DNA of 64,000 bases from Methylobacterium amylolyticum (GCF_030700245.1 NZ_JAUYZI010000011.1:62001-126000); one strand, 5' to 3'; positions 38,141 through 46,727 are shown, numbered from the stretch's first letter. Notes: generated by a model from the letters alone, not told the origin. Numbers and translations: made by a program.

Positions 38141-38800
38141 TCAGCTCGAGCGGCAGGTCCCGTCGCTCGTCCCGTCCCACAGGCTGACGCCGCCGCCGGG
38201 ATGGCACTGGCCGGGGAAGGCGAGGGTGATGAGCTTGGCGAGCATCCGCGCCTCGTCCTCGCCGTAGCCGATCTGGCCGACCTTGCGGCCGTTCCGGTCG
38301 AACAGCGACACGTCGGCGGAGTGGTCGATCGCGTAGTCGCCGCCCGTACCCGGCACCCGCCGGTAGTGGACGTGGTAGGCGTCGGCCATCCGCGCGACCT
38401 CGGCCGGAGTGCCGACCAGGGCACGGATCCGCGGATCGAAGGCGCCGAGGTAGTCCCGCAGGACCTCGGGGGTGTCGCGCTCGGGGTCGAGGGTCACGAA
38501 CGCCACGTTCAGCCGGTCGGCGTCGCGCCCCATCTTCGCCAGCGCCCCAGACAGGGTCGCCAGGGTGGTGGGGCAGACCTCGGGGCAGTGGGTGAAGCCG
38601 AAGAACACCGCCGTCGGCCGGCCCTTCAGGTCGGCCTCGGTGACGGTGCGGCCGTCGAGGTCGCGCATCGTGAACGGCCCCCCGGCCCGCCGCGGGTGAC
38701 TGAACGGCGAGTGCTGCTGCGCGACGATCGCCCCGGTGCCGGCCGCCACGAGGCCGAGGAGGCCGGCGGAGGCGAGGAAGACGAGCGGGGAGGGTGCCAT
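38141..38800 (-). CDS. SCO1/SenC family copper protein
   Basis: 219 residues with an N-terminal membrane anchor (LVFLASAGLLGLVAAGTGAI). The thioredoxin-like fold has the copper-binding CPEVCP motif (about 73-78, in FGFTHCPEVCPTTLATLSG) and the distant His in YAIDHSADVSLFD (about 164). SCO proteins insert or reduce the CuA centre of cytochrome oxidase. It is convergent with the PCu(A)C gene, so it is transcribed separately. The ATG at 38800 is chosen because the anchor starts there. Confidence 0.95.
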   Translation of the reverse strand: MAPSPLVFLASAGLLGLVAAGTGAIVAQQHSPFSHPRRAGGPFTMRDLDGRTVTEADLKGRPTAVFFGFTHCPEVCPTTLATLSGALAKMGRDADRLNVAFVTLDPERDTPEVLRDYLGAFDPRIRALVGTPAEVARMADAYHVHYRRVPGTGGDYAIDHSADVSLFDRNGRKVGQIGYGEDEARMLAKLITLAFPGQCHPGGGVSLWDGTSDGTCRSS

Positions 38801-38993
38801 GGGGATCCGTGACGGGGCCGTGCTGGTCCGCCCCGTAGATAGGGTGCGCCGCGCCGCGATGCGCCCCTCCGCTTCCACGGCTCCGGTCCGGGGGCTGCGG
38901 CCTCGCGGCGCGGCGAGGCCCGAGGGCGCGAAGCTTGACCGGGGCGGCCCGCGTTGGCCCGGCATCGGGCACGGGATGCCGAGGGCGGCGGCG

Positions 38994-39530
38994 ATGGATG
39001 GGACCGGAACGGACGCGACAGAAACCCTGCGCTTCCGCGTCCAGAAGCACGCAGCGCGGCGGCTGCACTACGACCTGCGCCTCGAACTCGACGGCGTGCT
39101 GCTGAGCTGGGCACTCACCCGCGGCCCGAGCCTCGATCCGGCCCGCAGCCGCCTCGCCGTGCGCACCTGCGACCACGCGCTCGGCTACGCCGATTTCGAG
39201 GGCACGATCGCGGCGGGCTTCGGGGCGGGCACGGTCATGCTGTGGGACATCGGCACGTGGGCGCCGGAGGAGAATCCGCGCGCGGGGCTCGCCGCCGGCC
39301 GGCTGCGCTTCACCCTGCGCGGCCGGCGCATGCGCGGCGGCTGGACGCTGGCGCGGATGAGGACCGAGCAGCGCGAGCGCTGGCTGCTGCGCAAGCGCGC
39401 CGACGAAGAGGCCGGGGCGGAGGACGCGCTGACGGACGCGCACCGCACCAGCATCGCGACCGGGCGCACGATGGAGGAAATCGCCGGGGCCGAACCGGCC
39501 TCATCGACCGGCCGGTTCCCGAGGAATTGA
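38994..39530 (+). CDS. Stand-alone LigD-type 3'-phosphoesterase domain protein
   Basis: 178 residues from the ATG at 38994, which has GAGGG 8 bases upstream; an in-frame ATG at 38976 is also possible. The sequence FRVQKHAARRLHYDLRLELD and VLLSWALTRGPSLDP is the signature of the 3'-phosphoesterase module of DNA ligase D, with the metal-site residues His, His and Asp in place. CDHALGYADFEGTI and GFGAGTVMLWDIGTW complete it. This module trims 3'-phosphates or ribonucleotides at broken ends. As a separate gene without ligase, polymerase or Ku in this window, it may act with those encoded elsewhere. Confidence 0.9.
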   Translation: MDGTGTDATETLRFRVQKHAARRLHYDLRLELDGVLLSWALTRGPSLDPARSRLAVRTCDHALGYADFEGTIAAGFGAGTVMLWDIGTWAPEENPRAGLAAGRLRFTLRGRRMRGGWTLARMRTEQRERWLLRKRADEEAGAEDALTDAHRTSIATGRTMEEIAGAEPASSTGRFPRN

Positions 39531-39570
39531 TTCGGCGACGGCCGGGCCGTTCCGACCCGATGGACTGGAC

Positions 39571-40284
39571 ATGACGCTGCATCTCACGGGGGCCGAGATC
39601 CTCCTGCGCCTGCTCCTCGCCTTCGTCGCCGGAGCCGTGGTGGGCTTCAACCGCGAGGCGCACAGCCACGCCGCGGGACTGCGGACGACGATCCTCGTCG
39701 CGCTCGCGGCGGCGGTGGCGATGATCCAGGCGAACCTGCTCCTGCCCACCGCCGGACGGACGGCGGACGCGTTTCCGACCATGGACGTGATGCGCCTGCC
39801 GCTCGGCGTGCTGACCGGCGTCGGCTTCATCGGCGGCGGCGCCATCCTCAAGCGCGGCGGCACGGTGAGCGGCGTCACCACCGCCGCGACCCTGTGGATC
39901 GTCACCGCCATCGGTCTGTGCTTCGGCGGCGGCCAGTACGGGCTGGGGCTCGCGACCACCGTCTTCGCCGTCGTGACGATCTTCGCGATGGCGTGGATCG
40001 ACCGGTGCCTGCCCCGCCGTCGCACGGCGGTGGTGCGGATCGCCGCCGCGGGACCGTCCGCGGAGGTCGCCGCGCGCGTGGCGCCGCGCCTGGACACGCT
40101 ACTTAAGCCGCTCGGCTGCACGGCCCGCTACGCCGGCCAGGATTCCGGGGCCGGACTGGCGGAGGTGCGTTACGCCCTGCGCTGGACGCAGACGGCGGCC
40201 GAGGACCGGACCGGGGCCATCCTCGCGGCCCTCGGCGGCCTCGACGTGCGCGGCTTCGACGTCGGCCCAGAGGGCGAGACCTGA
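39571..40284 (+). CDS. mgtC: MgtC/SapB family membrane protein
   Basis: 237 residues. The N-terminal half has four or five membrane helices with the family signatures GFNREAHSHAAGLRTTILVA (about 25-44), GVLTGVGFIGGGAILKRGG (about 88-106) and VSGVTTAATLWIVTAIG. The C-terminal 90 residues form a soluble ACT-like domain (TAVVRIAAAGPSAEVAARVA). MgtC proteins help cells cope with low magnesium and acid stress and can inhibit ATP synthase. It stands alone, 40 bases after the phosphoesterase gene. Confidence 0.93.
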   Translation: MTLHLTGAEILLRLLLAFVAGAVVGFNREAHSHAAGLRTTILVALAAAVAMIQANLLLPTAGRTADAFPTMDVMRLPLGVLTGVGFIGGGAILKRGGTVSGVTTAATLWIVTAIGLCFGGGQYGLGLATTVFAVVTIFAMAWIDRCLPRRRTAVVRIAAAGPSAEVAARVAPRLDTLLKPLGCTARYAGQDSGAGLAEVRYALRWTQTAAEDRTGAILAALGGLDVRGFDVGPEGET

Positions 40285-40486
40285 TCGCCCGCGCGGCCGG
40301 GCGAAGGGATCCGACATCGTCTCCGGGACAGATCGCTGAACCGCGATGCGGTTCTCTTCCTCCTCGCGGAGGGGGCAGGGAGGCAGAATCGGACGTTCCG
40401 GCCCATTCTGAAGCACCCCCACTGCCGTCACCTCCTCACAAGGAAGGGGAGGGCGGATCTCGGCCAAGCCCCGGATCCGATGGAGA

Positions 40487-40517
40487 AAAAAGAACCCGGC
40501 GGCCACATCCGCGGGGC
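40487..40517 (-). terminator. Rho-independent terminator of the small minus-strand gene
   Basis: Read on the minus strand, CCCGCGG and CCGCCGGG form a stem with one bulge, followed at once by TTCTTTTTTCT. It lies 33 bases after the stop of the 83-residue gene and before the convergent mgtC gene. Confidence 0.65.
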
Positions 40518-40549
40518 GATGTCCGAAAGCTGTCCGCGTCGCGACGCGA

Positions 40550-40801
40550 TCAGGCGCGGCCCTCGTCGAGCCGGGCCCGGTGCCGGTCGAGGATGTCGCG
40601 GAGCATCGGCATGACGGGCGAGTCCGCGTCGAGGTCGGCGGCGGCACGGCGGAGCCGGTCCAGCGCCTCGATCTGCGCGCTGAGGCCCGGCACGGCGGCG
40701 AGATAGGCCCAGACCGCCTCGTCGACGGGGCCGGCCGGCACCGGCGGTTCGGCGGCCAAGAGGTCCGCGAAGATCCGGAGGGTCTGGTCCAGGCTCGCCA
40801 C
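40550..40801 (-). CDS. Small helical hypothetical protein
   Basis: 83 residues from a GTG at 40801 preceded by AAGGGAG; a GTG ten codons earlier (40831) is the alternative. The protein is acidic and alpha-helical (ASLDQTLRIFADLLAAEPPV, MPMLRDILDRHRARLDEGRA), with no cysteine, membrane segment or known domain. A good terminator follows, which supports it being a real, separately transcribed gene. Confidence 0.65.
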   Translation of the reverse strand: MASLDQTLRIFADLLAAEPPVPAGPVDEAVWAYLAAVPGLSAQIEALDRLRRAAADLDADSPVMPMLRDILDRHRARLDEGRA

Positions 40802-40901
40802 GATGGCCGGCTCCCTTGTCTTTGAGACCACCCCGAAGCGCCGGGGCTCCGCCTTCCGTGAGGACGCCCCGGCACCCGCGGCGCCGGGGCGGGCGCGGGC
40901 G

Positions 40902-41123
40902 TCAGTGCGAGCGCGGACCCTGGCCCTTGCCGGCCGCGTCGCGGCGGTGGTGGCGGTCCTGCTCGCCGCCGCCGCCGGAGACTTCGGCGTGCGAGCCGCT
41001 GGTGGACGAGCCGGGCGTCGGGCCGCGGCCCTCGGTCGGGTCCGGCCGGTCGGGGCGCTGGTGACTGCTGCCGGGGCCGCCGTGGTGGCGGTCGGCGGCG
41101 GGGGTCTTGGACGAGGTGCTCAT
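40902..41123 (-). CDS. 73-residue hydrophilic, His/Gly-rich protein
   Basis: The frame from the ATG at 41123 reads MSTSSKTPAADRHHGGPGSS and ends GQGPRSH, with no hydrophobic stretch. AGCAGGACCG just upstream serves as a ribosome-binding site. The ATG overlaps the stop of the 58-residue gene (ATGA), so the two are coupled. Composition (Gly, Ser, His, Asp, Arg) suggests an intrinsically disordered, hydrophilin-like or metal-binding peptide. No family is recognised. Confidence 0.55.
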   Translation of the reverse strand: MSTSSKTPAADRHHGGPGSSHQRPDRPDPTEGRGPTPGSSTSGSHAEVSGGGGEQDRHHRRDAAGKGQGPRSH

Positions 41124-41296
41124 CGGTCCTGCTGATACCCCTTGTTGGTGGTGTTGACGGCGGTGTTGCCGGCCTGGCCGGTCTTGGACGGGTCGTCGGG
41201 GGTGCCCTTCGTGGTGTCCTTCGGCGCGGCCTGGGCGCTGCCCGGCCCCTTGTCCGAGCGGTTGTCCGGCGGCACCGGCGGCGGTCGGTTCGACAT
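41120..41296 (-). CDS. 58-residue hydrophilic protein
   Basis: From an ATG with GAGGAGAGCGC upstream, the frame reads MSNRPPPVPPDNRSDKGPGS, continues through PDDPSKTGQAGNTAVNTTNK and ends GYQQDR. It is rich in Pro, Asp, Asn, Thr and Lys and has no hydrophobic core, like small hydrophilins. It overlaps the next gene by ATGA. The good ribosome-binding site and coupling argue that both small genes are real. Confidence 0.55.
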   Translation of the reverse strand: MSNRPPPVPPDNRSDKGPGSAQAAPKDTTKGTPDDPSKTGQAGNTAVNTTNKGYQQDR

Positions 41297-41470
41297 GCGC
41301 TCTCCTCACGCTCCCGTGGGCGGGTCCCGGCACTGTCGCGGCGCCGCCCGCCCCATGCCCGGGAAACCCGGCACCGGCGCCGGGGTTCTGAGGGGACGCT
41401 GCGGCGATCCGCACCCCCGCCGCGCGGCCACTCCCGCCGCCCCGCTCGTCACCGAACACGGAGGCCGGCC

Positions 41471-42400
41471 ATGAGTGGACCCGGATGGACCGCCGCCGAA
41501 ATCCCCCCGCAGGTCGGTCGGGTCGCCCTCGTCACCGGCGCCACCAGCGGCATCGGCTACGAGGCCGCCCGGGCGCTGGCCGGGGCCGGGGCGCACGTCG
41601 TCCTCGCCGCCCGCGACGCGGCGAAGGCGGAGCGGGCGATGGCGGCGATCCGCGCGGTCCACCCGCAGGCCCGGCTGGAGGCACGCCCCCTCGACACGGC
41701 GAGCCTCGCCGCGGTGCGGGCCTTCGCCGAGGGCTGGACCGCGGACGGGCGGCCGATCGACGTGCTGCTGCTCAACGCCGGCATCGCCTCCGTGCCCCGG
41801 CGCGAGGAGAGCCCGGACGGATTCGAGCGGCAACTCGCCACCAACCACCTCGGGCACTTCGCGCTGACCGGGCTGCTGCTGCCCCGCGTGGCGCGGAGCG
41901 CCGCCTCGCGGATCGTGGCGGTGTCGAGCCTCGCCCACCGGTCGGGCCGGATCGCCTTCGACGATCCGCAGATGCACGCCGGCTACGGTCCGCAGCGGGC
42001 CTACCGGCAGTCGAAGCTCGCGATGCTGCTGTTCTCCCTCGAACTCGATCGCCGGCTCCGGACCGCCGGCTCGCCGGTCCGCTCGGTGCCGGTGCATCCC
42101 GGGCTCGCCGCGACCGACGTGATCCGGCGCGGGGAGCGGGCCGGGCCTGCGGCGCGGCTGGCGGGGCGAGCCCTGTTCGGGCTGCTCGGCCAGTCGGCGG
42201 CGCGGGGAGCGCTGCCGCTCCTGTACGCGGCGAGCGCGCCCGGGGCCGAGGGCGGAACCTATTACGGGCCGGGCGGCCCGTTCGAGGCCTGGGGGCCGCC
42301 GCGATGCGCGAGGATCGCCCCGCACGCCTTGGACCGCGACGTCGCCGCGCGGCTGTGGTCGCTGTCCGAGGCGCTCACCGGCGTGCGCATCCCGCTGTGA
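41471..42400 (+). CDS. Short-chain dehydrogenase (retinol dehydrogenase-like)
   Basis: 309 residues; ACGGAGG precedes the ATG. The cofactor loop is TGATSGIGYEAARALAGAGA (about 24-43), NAGIA occurs at about 101, Ser in VAVSSLAHRSG and the catalytic pair in YRQSK (about 178-182). The C-terminal part (LELDRRLRTAGSPVRSVPVH) fits the RDH/WW-oxidoreductase-like subgroup of SDRs, which are longer than classical ones. The substrate is unknown and the gene stands alone. Confidence 0.92.
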   Translation: MSGPGWTAAEIPPQVGRVALVTGATSGIGYEAARALAGAGAHVVLAARDAAKAERAMAAIRAVHPQARLEARPLDTASLAAVRAFAEGWTADGRPIDVLLLNAGIASVPRREESPDGFERQLATNHLGHFALTGLLLPRVARSAASRIVAVSSLAHRSGRIAFDDPQMHAGYGPQRAYRQSKLAMLLFSLELDRRLRTAGSPVRSVPVHPGLAATDVIRRGERAGPAARLAGRALFGLLGQSAARGALPLLYAASAPGAEGGTYYGPGGPFEAWGPPRCARIAPHALDRDVAARLWSLSEALTGVRIPL

Positions 42401-42527
42401 CCGCGGGCGCGGCGCGAGCGGGAAGCCGCGGTTCCGCTGCGGGTGTGGCAAAGCTGATACAGCTTCCCCGTGCGAACACGCCCAGCGTTTTCCTCGATCG
42501 GGCGAATCCGCTGGGGACAGCACGCGC

Positions 42528-43354
42528 ATGAAGGCGCTTGCCATTTCGCTGGCGATGTTCACGGCCCTCACGGCCGCCGCCACCGCCGCCGACCTCCCGC
42601 GCCGCGCGCCGCCGGTGTTCACCCCCGTGCCGGTCTTCACCTGGACGGGCTTCTACGCCGGTGTCAACGCGGGCTACGCCTTCGACGCCAGCAGCCGCAA
42701 CGCCGGCTCGGTGTTCGGAATCCCCGCCCGTTCGCCATCCCAGGCACCGTCGCCGTCTTCCGCAGCCGGAACCAGGACGGCTTCTCCGGCGGTGGCCAGG
42801 TCGGCTACAACTTCCAGTTCACCCCGGGCTCGGGCGTGGTCGTCGGCATCGAGGCCGACGCCCAGTACCTCGACTTCGGCCGCAACCGGAACAGCGCCTT
42901 CATCGTCGGCGGCCTCGCCCCGGGCTACTCCGTGACCGACCCGCGCGGCCTGTCGAGCCTCGACTTCTTCGGCACCGTCCGCGGCCGCCTCGGCTATGCC
43001 TTCGACCGGGTGCTGTTCTACGGCACCGGCGGTTTCGCCTACGGTTCGGGCAGCGCCGACCGCTCGTTCGGCGGCTACGCCGGCAACGACAGCTTCCGCA
43101 CCGGCTACGCCGTCGGCGGCGGCATCGAGTACGCGCTCCCCACCGACTCGTTCCTGAACGTCTTCCGCTCCAGCGCGGTCACGCTCAAGGTCGAGGGCCT
43201 GTCCGTCAACCTCGATCGCGGCACCCGCAACCAGGGTGCGTTCGTGATCAACGCCGCGACCAACGTCCCGCACGTGTTCAACGGCGTCGGCCGCCGCTCG
43301 GACGAGTTCGCTGTCATCCGCGCCGGCCTGAACTCCAAGTTCGGCACGTACTGA
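42528..43354 (+). pseudogene. Outer-membrane beta-barrel protein (Omp25/porin-like), frameshifted
   Basis: The ATG at 42528 opens a signal peptide (MKALAISLAMFTALTAAATA) and the start of an 8-strand barrel (PVFTWTGFYAGVNAGYAFDA). About residue 65 this frame turns to Ser/Arg/Pro-rich sequence, while good barrel sequence continues in another frame from about 42735 (FAIPGTVAVFRSRNQDGFSG to the terminal NSKFGTY). The length (827 bases) is one short of a multiple of three, so one missing base near 42720-42735 explains it. The family (OMP_b-brl, Omp25/31-like) is common in Rhizobiales, often in several copies. It is either a recent mutation or a sequencing error in a GC run. Confidence 0.85.
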
Positions 43355-43403
43355 GGTCGACGGCCGGTCCCGGAGCGTTCCGGAACCGGTTCCGCCCACC
43401 CGC

Positions 43404-43435
43404 GAACGCCCCGGGAGCCCGCTCCCGGGGCGTTC
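43404..43435. terminator. Bidirectional terminator hairpin
   Basis: GAACGCCCCGGGAG and CTCCCGGGGCGTTC form a perfect 14-bp stem with a 4-base loop between the barrel gene and the convergent cupredoxin-like gene. Confidence 0.8.
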
Positions 43436-43450
43436 TCACGCGTGGAGGGA

Positions 43451-43903
43451 TCAGCCTGCCGGGGGCGTGCGCACGAACGTGCCGGTGAACGGTGCCTTCC
43501 GGTCCCGGGTGCTGGTGCAGGCGTAGGATTCCTGCCCGGGCCCGAGCGTGCGCAGGCGCAGGGTGCCCTTGCCGTTCTGCTTGACGAGGTAGCCGTCCTC
43601 GCTCGCCACGTGCACGAGGTCGCCGTCGGCGTGCAGGACGCGGCCGTTGGCGAACTGCCCCGGCATGGTCAGCGTCACGGGGGTGTCGGCGCTGCTCACC
43701 ACGTGGAGCGCCACATTGGTGTCGGCGGGCAGGCGGATCTCCTGCGGGGCACAGACCGGCTTGCCGTCCTGCATCGAGATGGTCAGCTCCACCGGCGGCA
43801 TCACCGCGCTCGCCGGCGGCGGCAGCGGCTTGCCCTCTGCCAGGGCCGCGGCCGGGAGGAGGGGCACAGCCAGGGCACAGGCTGCGAGCAGGGTGCGTCG
43901 CAT
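43451..43903 (-). CDS. Secreted protein with a degenerate cupredoxin-like fold
   Basis: 150 residues with a signal peptide (RTLLAACALAVPLLPAAALA). The mature part has the rhythm of a cupredoxin beta-sandwich: QEIRLPADTNVALHVVSSAD, then PVTLTMPGQF and a C-terminal YACTSTRDRKAPFTGTFV strand pair. The Cys occupies the place of the copper Cys, but the following His and Met ligands of true cupredoxins are not seen, so copper binding is doubtful. It is the last gene on the minus strand before the convergent barrel gene, 103 bases after the dehydratase. The family assignment is tentative. Confidence 0.7.
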   Translation of the reverse strand: MRRTLLAACALAVPLLPAAALAEGKPLPPPASAVMPPVELTISMQDGKPVCAPQEIRLPADTNVALHVVSSADTPVTLTMPGQFANGRVLHADGDLVHVASEDGYLVKQNGKGTLRLRTLGPGQESYACTSTRDRKAPFTGTFVRTPPAG

Positions 43904-44006
43904 CGTCGATCTCCGTTCGGATGGCGGTCAGGCCAGGAAAGGCCGGCGCCGGAGCGCCGGTTCCCAGTCATGGCGTCGCGCCCCGGACGGAGGGAGACGC
44001 GCGGCG

Positions 44007-45812
44007 TCAGTGGTTGTCCCGCGGCAGGCCCTGGGTCTGGGCCACCCGCTGGAACTTGACCGCACCCTCCAGCACCATGCCCTCCGAGAGCTGGGCGACC
44101 TGCGCCCGGTAGATCTCCTGCCACGGAGTCTGGCTCGCGGGGTAGGGGAAGCCGCCCCGGGCCGCGAGGTCGGCGCGGCGGCGCTCCAGTTCCGCGTCCG
44201 GGAGCAGGATGTCGGCGCGGCGTTTCGTCAGGTCTATCCGCACCCGGTCGCCGGTCTGGAGCAGCGCCAGCCCGCCGCCGGCCGCCGCCTCGGGGGAGGC
44301 GTTGAGGATCGAGGGCGTGCCCGAGGTGCCGGACTGACGCCCGTCGCCGATGCAGGGCAGCGAGGTGACGCCCTGCCGGATCAGCGCCCCCGGCGGCTGC
44401 ATGTTCACCACCTCGGCCGCGCCCGGATAGCCGATCGGCCCGGCGCCGCGCATGATCAGGAGCGTGTGCGCGTCGATGTCGAGGGCGGGATCGTCGATAC
44501 GGTGGTGGTAGTCCTCGGGCCCGTCGAACACCACCACGCGGCCCTCGAAGGCCATCGGGTCCTCGGGGTTGCGCAGGTAGCGGGCGGCGAACTCCTCGGA
44601 GATCACGCAGGTCTTCATGATCGCCGAGTCGAACAGGCTGCCCTTGAGGTTGAGGAAGCCCGCCCGCTCCATCAGCGGCTCCGCGTAGGCGCGGATCACG
44701 TCGCGGTTCCACGAGTGCCGGCCGCGGTAGTTCTCGCCGACCGTGAGGCCGTTGCAGGTCAGCGCGCCCTCGTGAACCTTCCCCGCGTCGATCAGCTCGG
44801 CGAACACCGCCGGCAGGCCGCCCGCGCGGAAATACTCCTCGCCGAGCCAGCGGCCGGCGGGCTGCATGTCGACCAGCAGCGGGATCTCCAGGCCGACCCG
44901 CTCCCAGTCGTCGCAGGTCAGCGGCACGCCGATATGCTTGGCGATGGCGTTGATGTGGATCGGCGCGTTGGTCGAGCCGCCGATCGCGGCGTTGGCGACG
45001 ATGGCGTTCTCGAACGCCTCCCGGGTCAGGATGTCGGAGGGCTTCAGGTCCTCCCACACCATGTCGACGATCCGCCGGCCCGTGGCGTAGGCCGCCTGCC
45101 CGCGCTCCCGGTAGGGGGCGGGGATCGCGGCGGAGCCCGGCAGCGCCAAGCCGAGCGCCTCGGCGAGCGCGTTCATGGTCGAGGCGGTGCCCATCGTGTT
45201 GCAGTGGCCGGTCGACGGCGCCGACGAGCCGACGATGTCCATGAACTGCTGGAAGTCGATGTCGCCGGCCGCGTGCCGCTCGCGCGCCTTCCACACCACG
45301 GTGCCGGAGCCGGTCAGCTCCTTGTGGAAGTAGCCGTTCAGCATCGGGCCGACGTTCAGCGAGATCGCCGGGATGTTCACGGTCGCCGCCGCCATCAGGC
45401 AGGCCGGCATGGTCTTGTCGCAGCCGGTGAGCAGCACGACGCCGTCGAGGGGGTAGCCGTAGAGCACCTCGACCAGCGACAGGTAGGCGAGGTTGCGGTC
45501 GAGGCTCGCGGTCGGGCGCTTGCCGGTCTCCTGGATCGGGTGGCAGGGGAACTCGAAGGCGACGCCGCCGGCCGCGGTGATGCCCTCGCGCACGCGCTTG
45601 GCCAGCTCGACGTGGTGGCGGTTGCACGGGGACAGGTCCGAGCCGGTCTGGGCGATGCCGATCAGCGGCTTGCCCGAGCGCAGCTCTTCCGGGGTGAGGC
45701 CGTAGTTCAGGTAGCGCTCAAGGTAGAGCGCGGTCATCCCCGGGTTGTGGGGATTGTCGAACCACGCCTTCGAGCGCAGCTCGTCGGGGCTGACGCGGCG
45801 CTTCTCGCTCAT
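44007..45812 (-). CDS. IlvD/Edd family sugar-acid dehydratase (L-arabonate dehydratase-like)
   Basis: 601 residues; GGGAGAG precedes the ATG at 45812. Iron-sulfur and catalytic residues are visible: [15 protein letters not shown] (about 133-147), [20 protein letters not shown] (about 203-222) and [20 protein letters not shown] near the C-terminus. The subgroup features ([24 protein letters not shown]) point to sugar-acid dehydratases and not to the branched-chain amino acid enzyme IlvD. It would convert an aldonate such as L-arabonate or a related acid to the 2-keto-3-deoxy acid. Two SDR genes upstream on the same strand fit the oxidising steps of a non-phosphorylative pathway. Confidence 0.92.
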   Translation of the reverse strand: MSEKRRVSPDELRSKAWFDNPHNPGMTALYLERYLNYGLTPEELRSGKPLIGIAQTGSDLSPCNRHHVELAKRVREGITAAGGVAFEFPCHPIQETGKRPTASLDRNLAYLSLVEVLYGYPLDGVVLLTGCDKTMPACLMAAATVNIPAISLNVGPMLNGYFHKELTGSGTVVWKARERHAAGDIDFQQFMDIVGSSAPSTGHCNTMGTASTMNALAEALGLALPGSAAIPAPYRERGQAAYATGRRIVDMVWEDLKPSDILTREAFENAIVANAAIGGSTNAPIHINAIAKHIGVPLTCDDWERVGLEIPLLVDMQPAGRWLGEEYFRAGGLPAVFAELIDAGKVHEGALTCNGLTVGENYRGRHSWNRDVIRAYAEPLMERAGFLNLKGSLFDSAIMKTCVISEEFAARYLRNPEDPMAFEGRVVVFDGPEDYHHRIDDPALDIDAHTLLIMRGAGPIGYPGAAEVVNMQPPGALIRQGVTSLPCIGDGRQSGTSGTPSILNASPEAAAGGGLALLQTGDRVRIDLTKRRADILLPDAELERRRADLAARGGFPYPASQTPWQEIYRAQVAQLSEGMVLEGAVKFQRVAQTQGLPRDNH

Positions 45813-45855
45813 CTCACTCTCCCGTTTGCTTCGGTCTTCGGTCGACGGGCTCGGC

Positions 45856-45878
45856 GTCACGGGTCACGGACCCGTGAC
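45856..45878. promoter_or_regulatory. Perfect palindrome upstream of the dehydratase gene
   Basis: GTCACGGGTC and GACCCGTGAC are perfect 10-base inverted copies with a 3-base spacer, 44 bases before the dehydratase start and 20 bases after the SDR stop. It could be an operator for a sugar regulator or a terminator for the SDR gene. No T-run follows it. Confidence 0.5.
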
Positions 45879-45898
45879 GCGCGCCATATCCGTCGCCT

Positions 45899-46633
45899 TC
45901 AGATCGTCATGCCGCCGTCGATGGAATAGGCTTGGCCGGTGACGAAGGCGGCCTCGTCGCTGGCCAGGAACACCACCAGGGGGGCGATCTCCTCGGCGGT
46001 CGCGAGCCGGCCCATTGGCTGGCGGGCGATGAAGGCTTGGCGCGCCGCCACGGGATCGTCGTAGGCGTTGATGCGCTCGGCGAGCGAGGGCGTGTCGACG
46101 GTGCCGGGGCAGATGCAGTTGCAGCGCACGCCGCGGCCGACGTAGTCGGCGGCGACCGACTTGGTCAGCCCGATCACCGCGGCCTTCGACACTCCGTAGA
46201 CGCAGCGGTTGGGCAGGCCGCGCACGGAACTCGCCACGCTCGCCATGTTGACGATGCTGCCCGAGCCCCGCTCCAGCATCCCCGGCAGGACCGCGCGGAT
46301 CGCGCGGAACTGGGCGCGGACGTTGAGGTCCATCGCGAAGTCGAAATCCGCCTCGGTCGCGTCGAGCACCGTGCCGGCGTGCACGACCCCGGCGCAGTTG
46401 AATAGCACGTCGACGCGATCCAGGCCGCCGACCACGGCCGCGATCTGCCCGGCGTCGAGCACGTCGAGCACCGCGGTGTCGACGTTCGGCTCCGCGTCGA
46501 GGCCGGCCAGCGCGTCGGCGCGCAGGTCGGTGGCCAGCACCCGCGCGCCCGCGCGGGCGAGGGCGAGGGCGCTCGCGCGGCCGATGCCCTGGCCGGCGGC
46601 GGTGACGAGGGCGGTCTTGCCCGACAGACGCAT
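45899..46633 (-). CDS. Short-chain dehydrogenase (2-keto-3-deoxy-L-fuconate dehydrogenase-like)
   Basis: 244 residues. It begins MRLSGKTALVTAAGQGIGRA, the typical start of BDH2-like SDRs and of 2-keto-3-deoxy-L-fuconate dehydrogenases. NCAGVV (about 81), MASVASSVRGLPNRCVYGVSK (catalytic Tyr/Lys about 146-150) and the C-terminal GQAYSIDGGMTI follow the classical pattern. With the sugar-acid dehydratase downstream, oxidation of a 2-keto-3-deoxy sugar acid is a likely role; the exact sugar is not known. Confidence 0.88.
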   Translation of the reverse strand: MRLSGKTALVTAAGQGIGRASALALARAGARVLATDLRADALAGLDAEPNVDTAVLDVLDAGQIAAVVGGLDRVDVLFNCAGVVHAGTVLDATEADFDFAMDLNVRAQFRAIRAVLPGMLERGSGSIVNMASVASSVRGLPNRCVYGVSKAAVIGLTKSVAADYVGRGVRCNCICPGTVDTPSLAERINAYDDPVAARQAFIARQPMGRLATAEEIAPLVVFLASDEAAFVTGQAYSIDGGMTI

Positions 46634-46671
46634 GGTGCCTCCCTGAACGTTTCGTCGCCCGATGGCTCTGG

Positions 46672-46708
46672 CGGCCCCGGTCGCGCCACTCTGCCGCGGC
46701 CGGGGCCG
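46672..46708. terminator. Hairpin between the two SDR genes
   Basis: CGGCCCCGG and CCGGGGCCG form a 9-bp stem with a 19-base loop in the 94-base gap between the SDR genes. It may attenuate read-through; there is no T-run. Confidence 0.35.
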
Positions 46709-46727
46709 CGGCGTAAATACCGCCGGC

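Noticed and set aside
42716-42736. Phase variation by slippage in the barrel gene
   Set aside because: The C runs there are only three to four bases long, too short for a typical contingency tract; a point indel or error is simpler.
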